This document shows, piece after piece, positions 60,679 through 64,000 of a stretch of 64,000 nt of DNA (position 1 is the stretch's first letter; every line of letters starts with the position of its first letter). Origin of the DNA: Paragorgia papillata. Taxonomy: Eukaryota; Cnidaria; Anthozoa; Scleralcyonacea; Coralliidae. The notes below the pieces were generated by a model. The model ran no database searches, was not told the DNA's origin, and worked only from the letters and a program-made list of their open reading frames with translations. Made by a program: the position numbers and the translations under genes. The stretch spans positions 399,501 through 463,500 of the forward strand of contig JAWNZC010000223.1 in the NCBI GenBank assembly GCA_035771165.1. The letters are read 5' to 3'.

Positions 60679-61008
60679 GCGTGATTGGCGCGTCGGCCGT
60701 TGCGAAGAATGGTGTATCGCTATTTAGTTCCAAATCACGCTTACAAATATTTTTCGGTGCAGGCAAATGGACTATATCCCCCTCCAATGCCTGCAACAAA
60801 TCTGCCCATGCGATAGTTGTTGGACACCATCGAAAGTCGTTTAGAAGGATTACTTCCGCCTCTTCAGCGCCCATCCATGCGAATGAACCTGTTGCTGGAT
60901 TGCAAAATACTTTGTAAATGGTCTTCAGGGGGGATAGGATAAAAGTCTTTCCAGTATTTGCCGGGCCATGTACATACACGTTTTGATACTTCGCCCGGCC
61001 TTTGTCAA
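60650..61008 (-). pseudogene. SF3-like helicase, N-terminally truncated
   Basis: At least 118 codons: VYVHGPANTGKTFILSPL (Walker A), SFAWMGAEEAEVILLNDFRW (Walker B region), GDIVHLPAPKN, then LNSDTPFFATADAPI (motif C, Asn replaced by Ala in the usual TTN). Such helicases occur in parvovirus NS1, CRESS and many DNA viruses or transposons. The upstream half is cut off by the repeat array at 61008. The stop overlaps terminus 2, so the gene ran outward toward the end of the element. Confidence 0.75.
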
Positions 61009-61100
61009 GGGCGCACTCATTAATATTCAGGCGGCGTTCTCATTAAATATTCAGGCGGCGTTTCATTAGTATTCAGGCGGCACTCATTAAATATTCAGTG
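61008..61100. repeat. Second GGCGGCGTTCTCATTA array
   Basis: Four copies of TATTCAGGCGGCGTTCTCATTA-like units. Confidence 0.85.
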
Positions 61101-63845
61101 TGACGCCCGATTCCCGTGATTGTGGGAAGTGTTTTGCATCGGGTCACATGCTGAAACGACACGAGAAAATCCATGGGCAGGAGAAACTGTACGAGTGTTC
61201 GAGGTGTCACAAAAAGTTTGGTCGGAAGTATAATTTAAATGCACATTTAAAAATGCAAGAGAAGAGAGGCGCTGAACGGGAATACAGTTGTAACCTATGT
61301 GGTGAGACCTTTCGAAACATTTTCCCGCTACAAGCTCATCAACGCGACGTCCATCAAGTCGGTGGTGGTAAGCGTAAGACGCCGGGCTCTACAACACAAC
61401 GAGCGAAACGGGCACGAACCACCGAACCTGCTGTGAACGAAGGAGCATCGGCGTCAAGCCTTCCACCTACCATTGAACAAGCGATAACTATCGGGCGTAG
61501 TATCAACGAAGGAGCATCAGCGTCAACCTTTCCCCAAGACCCTATCCTTCCACCTAGTGTTGTTCCTTCACCTATGTACCACGACCATTGGCAAGCTATT
61601 CGAAGTCGGCAGAGTCGGAAAAACAAAGTTCAGGATTGGTACAATTATCGGCTGAATTCTACTGATACTACTGAACTAGAACGTCACGTGCGAGATATAT
61701 TCGAGGATCAAACGACGGCGTTTAAGCTTAATCTATCGTTTTGTTTTGTTTTGCGGAACAATGAAACGGAACAGCTTCAATACCACCATTCTTCGTGCAG
61801 CGTTGGAGAATTTAGATATGTTGGAATGGGCTCGGCAACAACGACCCAACTCTAAATGGATCGTTGTCGAGGTAACCAACGCTACGTTCTACATCACTAA
61901 GCTTCGCGATCACCCTATTGTAAAAGTACGAAACTCCCACAGTACGTCTTGGGACAATCCAGCCATCGTGTCGCTAGACTGCAACGAAAATGCTGGTTTA
62001 CCGTACAAAGACAAGTTAGGTTTCTTCAGTTGTTTGGCTGTCCATCGGGGATATCACCCTAGCAACCTAGAGAGAGATACTCAACACTTTCGCGAACGCT
62101 ATGTTGATGCCAATAGTGATGAGTTTGACGGTGTCACTCTCGACGAACTTCCCGACTTGGAGAAATTATTTGAACTAAACATTTTTGTGTACGAACTGAC
62201 CGAGATCTGTGACGAAGACGAGGACGAATCTAAAGTTGTGGCCCAACTCGTACAGCGATCCCACCGTTCGTACACCAATACTATGTACCTCCACCTTCAC
62301 GGCCGTCATTTCAGTTACATCAAAAACTTGGCGATGTATTCCAAATCCTATTGTTGCTCGAAGTGCGAGAAACTGTGGAAATCTGCTAAAGCCTTAAACA
62401 AGCATGAGAAAACTTGCGAAGCCGCTGTTCAACATAAGTTTCCTGGTGGTGCCTACAAAGTTCCGCAGACGATTTTCCAACAATTGGTCGACGAAGGTAT
62501 TACAATTCCTGAGGAACTACAGTACTTCCCTTACCGCGCCACGTTTGATTTTGAATGCTACTTCCAAAATCACGAGAATCATCCAAGAAACACGAAGAAG
62601 CTAACCTGGGGGTCGCAACATGTTCCATTGAGTGTCTCTGCGTGTTCCAACGTGCCTGGCTACGACCAACCGAAGTGCTTCGTTTCGTCTGGAGACACAT
62701 CAGAAATGATCAAGCAATTTGTCGATTATTTGGTGGAGATAAGCGAAGCAAGTTACAGTTTGTTGTTAGAGAACTTTGAAACAGTGTTTGATCAGTTTGA
62801 CGAAGGTTTATTCGATGAAAGTGATTCCAATGACAACGAATCGGACGCAGTAGAGAAAGTTCATCCGTTGGAAAAGTTAAAAGTTAAGTTGGAAGAGTAC
62901 CTTCACGTACTTCCTGTGCTTGGTTTCAACTCGGGGAACTATGAGGTTCGGTTTGTTATTAAGAGGGGTAACAACCACATGTGCCTGAAAACAGAGAACT
63001 TAAAATTTTTGGATATTACCAATTACATGGCTCCTGGATTCAGCTACGACGAATACCTTAAAGCATACGAGTGTTCGCAGACCAAAGGTTACTTCCCGTA
63101 CGAGTGGCTCGACTCCATCGACAAACTGAACTTTCCCAGTTTACCGCCACGCAATGCATTTTATTCGTCACTCACAGGTACTGGAATCACAGACGAACAG
63201 TACGATTATTGTCATCATGTTTGGAACGAACAAGGCATGACTACGTTTCGCGAATTCCTTGTGTAGTATAACAACCTCGATGTCGTTCCTTTCCTCGAAA
63301 CCATCGAAAAGATGAGTTTATTTTGGAAACAACGAAACATTGATATTTTCAAAGACGGTGTTAGTGTTCCTGGTTTAATAATGAAGTATTTATTTTCTAA
63401 TGTTCCAGACAATTATTTTACGTTATTCGGAGAAAAGGACAAAGACTTATATTATACGATGAAAGATAACATCGTCGGTGGGCCGAGTATTATTTTCAAC
63501 AGATACCACGAGAAAGACAAGCCAAACATACGAGAACTCGAGATGTTAGAGAAAGGTCAAGAGCCTAAGCCTTGTCGGAAAGTGGTCGGATTCGACGCCA
63601 ACGCATTATACCTCTGGGCCATTATGCAGCCAATGCCGACGGGTAATTATTCGAGACGGTTGATTGACGATTGTTTCAAAAATTAAGGTAGTGGTAAAAT
63701 GGCCATCGAATGGTTGGAGTGGCAAGCCTACCAACGTGGGGTCCACATCCGACATGAATACAACAATACCGAAAAGAGAATTGGTCCACGTCGTCTTCCT
63801 GTAGATGGTTTTTGCTCGGAAACTCACACGGTGTTTCAATTTCAA
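61100..63845 (+). pseudogene. C2H2 zinc-finger / DNA polymerase B fusion, broken
   Basis: N-terminal C2H2 fingers (CGKCFASGHMLKRHEKIH, CSRCHKKFGRKYNLNAHLK, CNLCGETFRNIFPLQAHQRD), Pro/Ser linker, then family B polymerase: AFKLNLSF, GFFSCLAVHRG, a further C2H2 (CSKCEKLW..ALNKHEKTC), exonuclease motif I ATFDFECYF, motif II GFNSGNYEV, motif III YNNLDVVPF, and polymerase motif A GFDANALYLWAIMQPMPTGN. Breaks: a shift at about 61750-61810 between fingers and polymerase, TAG at 63264-63266, TAA at 63684-63686. It ends at HTVFQFQG, so motifs B and C are missing. The start codon is unclear (GTG at 61100). Confidence 0.85.
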
Positions 63846-63934
63846 GGTAATTAGTTATATTAATATATTATTCACATGCGCGTAATTAGGTCGTTAATCT
63901 ATCATTAATTCTTATTGCGTAGGATACATACATA

Positions 63935-64000
63935 CATACATACACTTTATTTAAATACGCTAACCTCTACAACGATTCTACTGTTGATTTCCAGGAGGGG
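63935..64000 (-). mobile_element. 3' end of another CR1/L2-like LINE
   Basis: ACTTTATTTAAATACGCTAACC...TTTCCAGGAGGGG parallels 39919-39967 (ACTTTATTTATACACGCTAACC... TTTCCACGAGGGG). Preceded by a (CATA)n tract at 63925-63942, the simple-repeat tail. Confidence 0.75.

Larger units (their letters stand above)
59302..63860. mobile_element. Second Polinton-like element, inverted and broken
   Basis: Inserted in the Penelope-like ORF with CACGTA duplication and AGTAGTATTATAGG ends. Pieces are terminus 1 with a GRF zinc-finger gene (59302-59967), an inverted Penelope fragment (59968-60642), and terminus 2 with an SF3-like helicase, a repeat array and a zinc-finger/DNA polymerase B gene (60643 to about 63845). 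The order requires one inversion. Assignment to Polintons is inference from ends and duplication; no capsid or integrase gene is in view. Confidence 0.55.

Overview
The window is animal genomic DNA, most likely from a cnidarian or similar early-branching invertebrate. This is inferred from spliced host exons and the mix of transposons, not from a marker gene. Almost everything recognisable is mobile DNA, much of it nested. Ordinary host sequence is limited to a few minus-strand exons in the first 3 kb, one plus-strand first exon at 3871, a decayed multi-exon gene at 48354-50853, a PIF1-like helicase region at 54468-56457, and spacers with (TA)n tracts.

The centrepiece is a complete, very AT-rich 27,566-bp Polinton/Maverick (adintovirus-like) element at 6021-33586. 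It has terminal inverted repeats of about 190 bp starting AGTAGTGTAC and a 5-bp target duplication (AGAGC). It lies inside the transposase gene of a hAT transposon (4216-34421, 12-bp TIRs, 8-bp duplication GCTGGGAG). Removing the Polinton and one AGAGC copy leaves the hAT reading frame open across the junction. The element carries protein-primed DNA polymerase B, an A32-type packaging ATPase, an adenain-like protease, major and minor capsid proteins, a retrovirus-type integrase and several small basic Gly-Gly proteins. The morphogenesis genes lie mostly on the minus strand, packed with 1-8 nt stop/start overlaps. The two arms hold accessory genes: a duplicated zinc-protein module (left), a Fic-domain protein, a paralogous pair placed near opposite ends of the core, a three-copy small family (right), and short two-exon genes with 76-79 nt introns. 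Many genes are split by single-base shifts in A/T homopolymers, so either the copy is decaying or the assembly has homopolymer errors.

Right of the hAT lie a Ty3/gypsy element with one 911-codon-plus open gag-pol frame that lacks the end of integrase (35.4-39.7 kb) and a CR1/L2-like LINE on the minus strand (39.9-48.2 kb). The LINE is split by a 4.8-kb TIR-bearing insertion that contains a spliced small ORF. At 56.9-64 kb there is a Penelope-like element with 190-bp inverted repeats and, inserted in its ORF with a 6-bp duplication (CACGTA), a second AGTAGT-ended element. That second element encodes a GRF zinc-finger protein, an SF3-like helicase and a C2H2-zinc-finger/DNA polymerase B protein. 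Its two ends and an inverted Penelope fragment show that an inversion later broke it.
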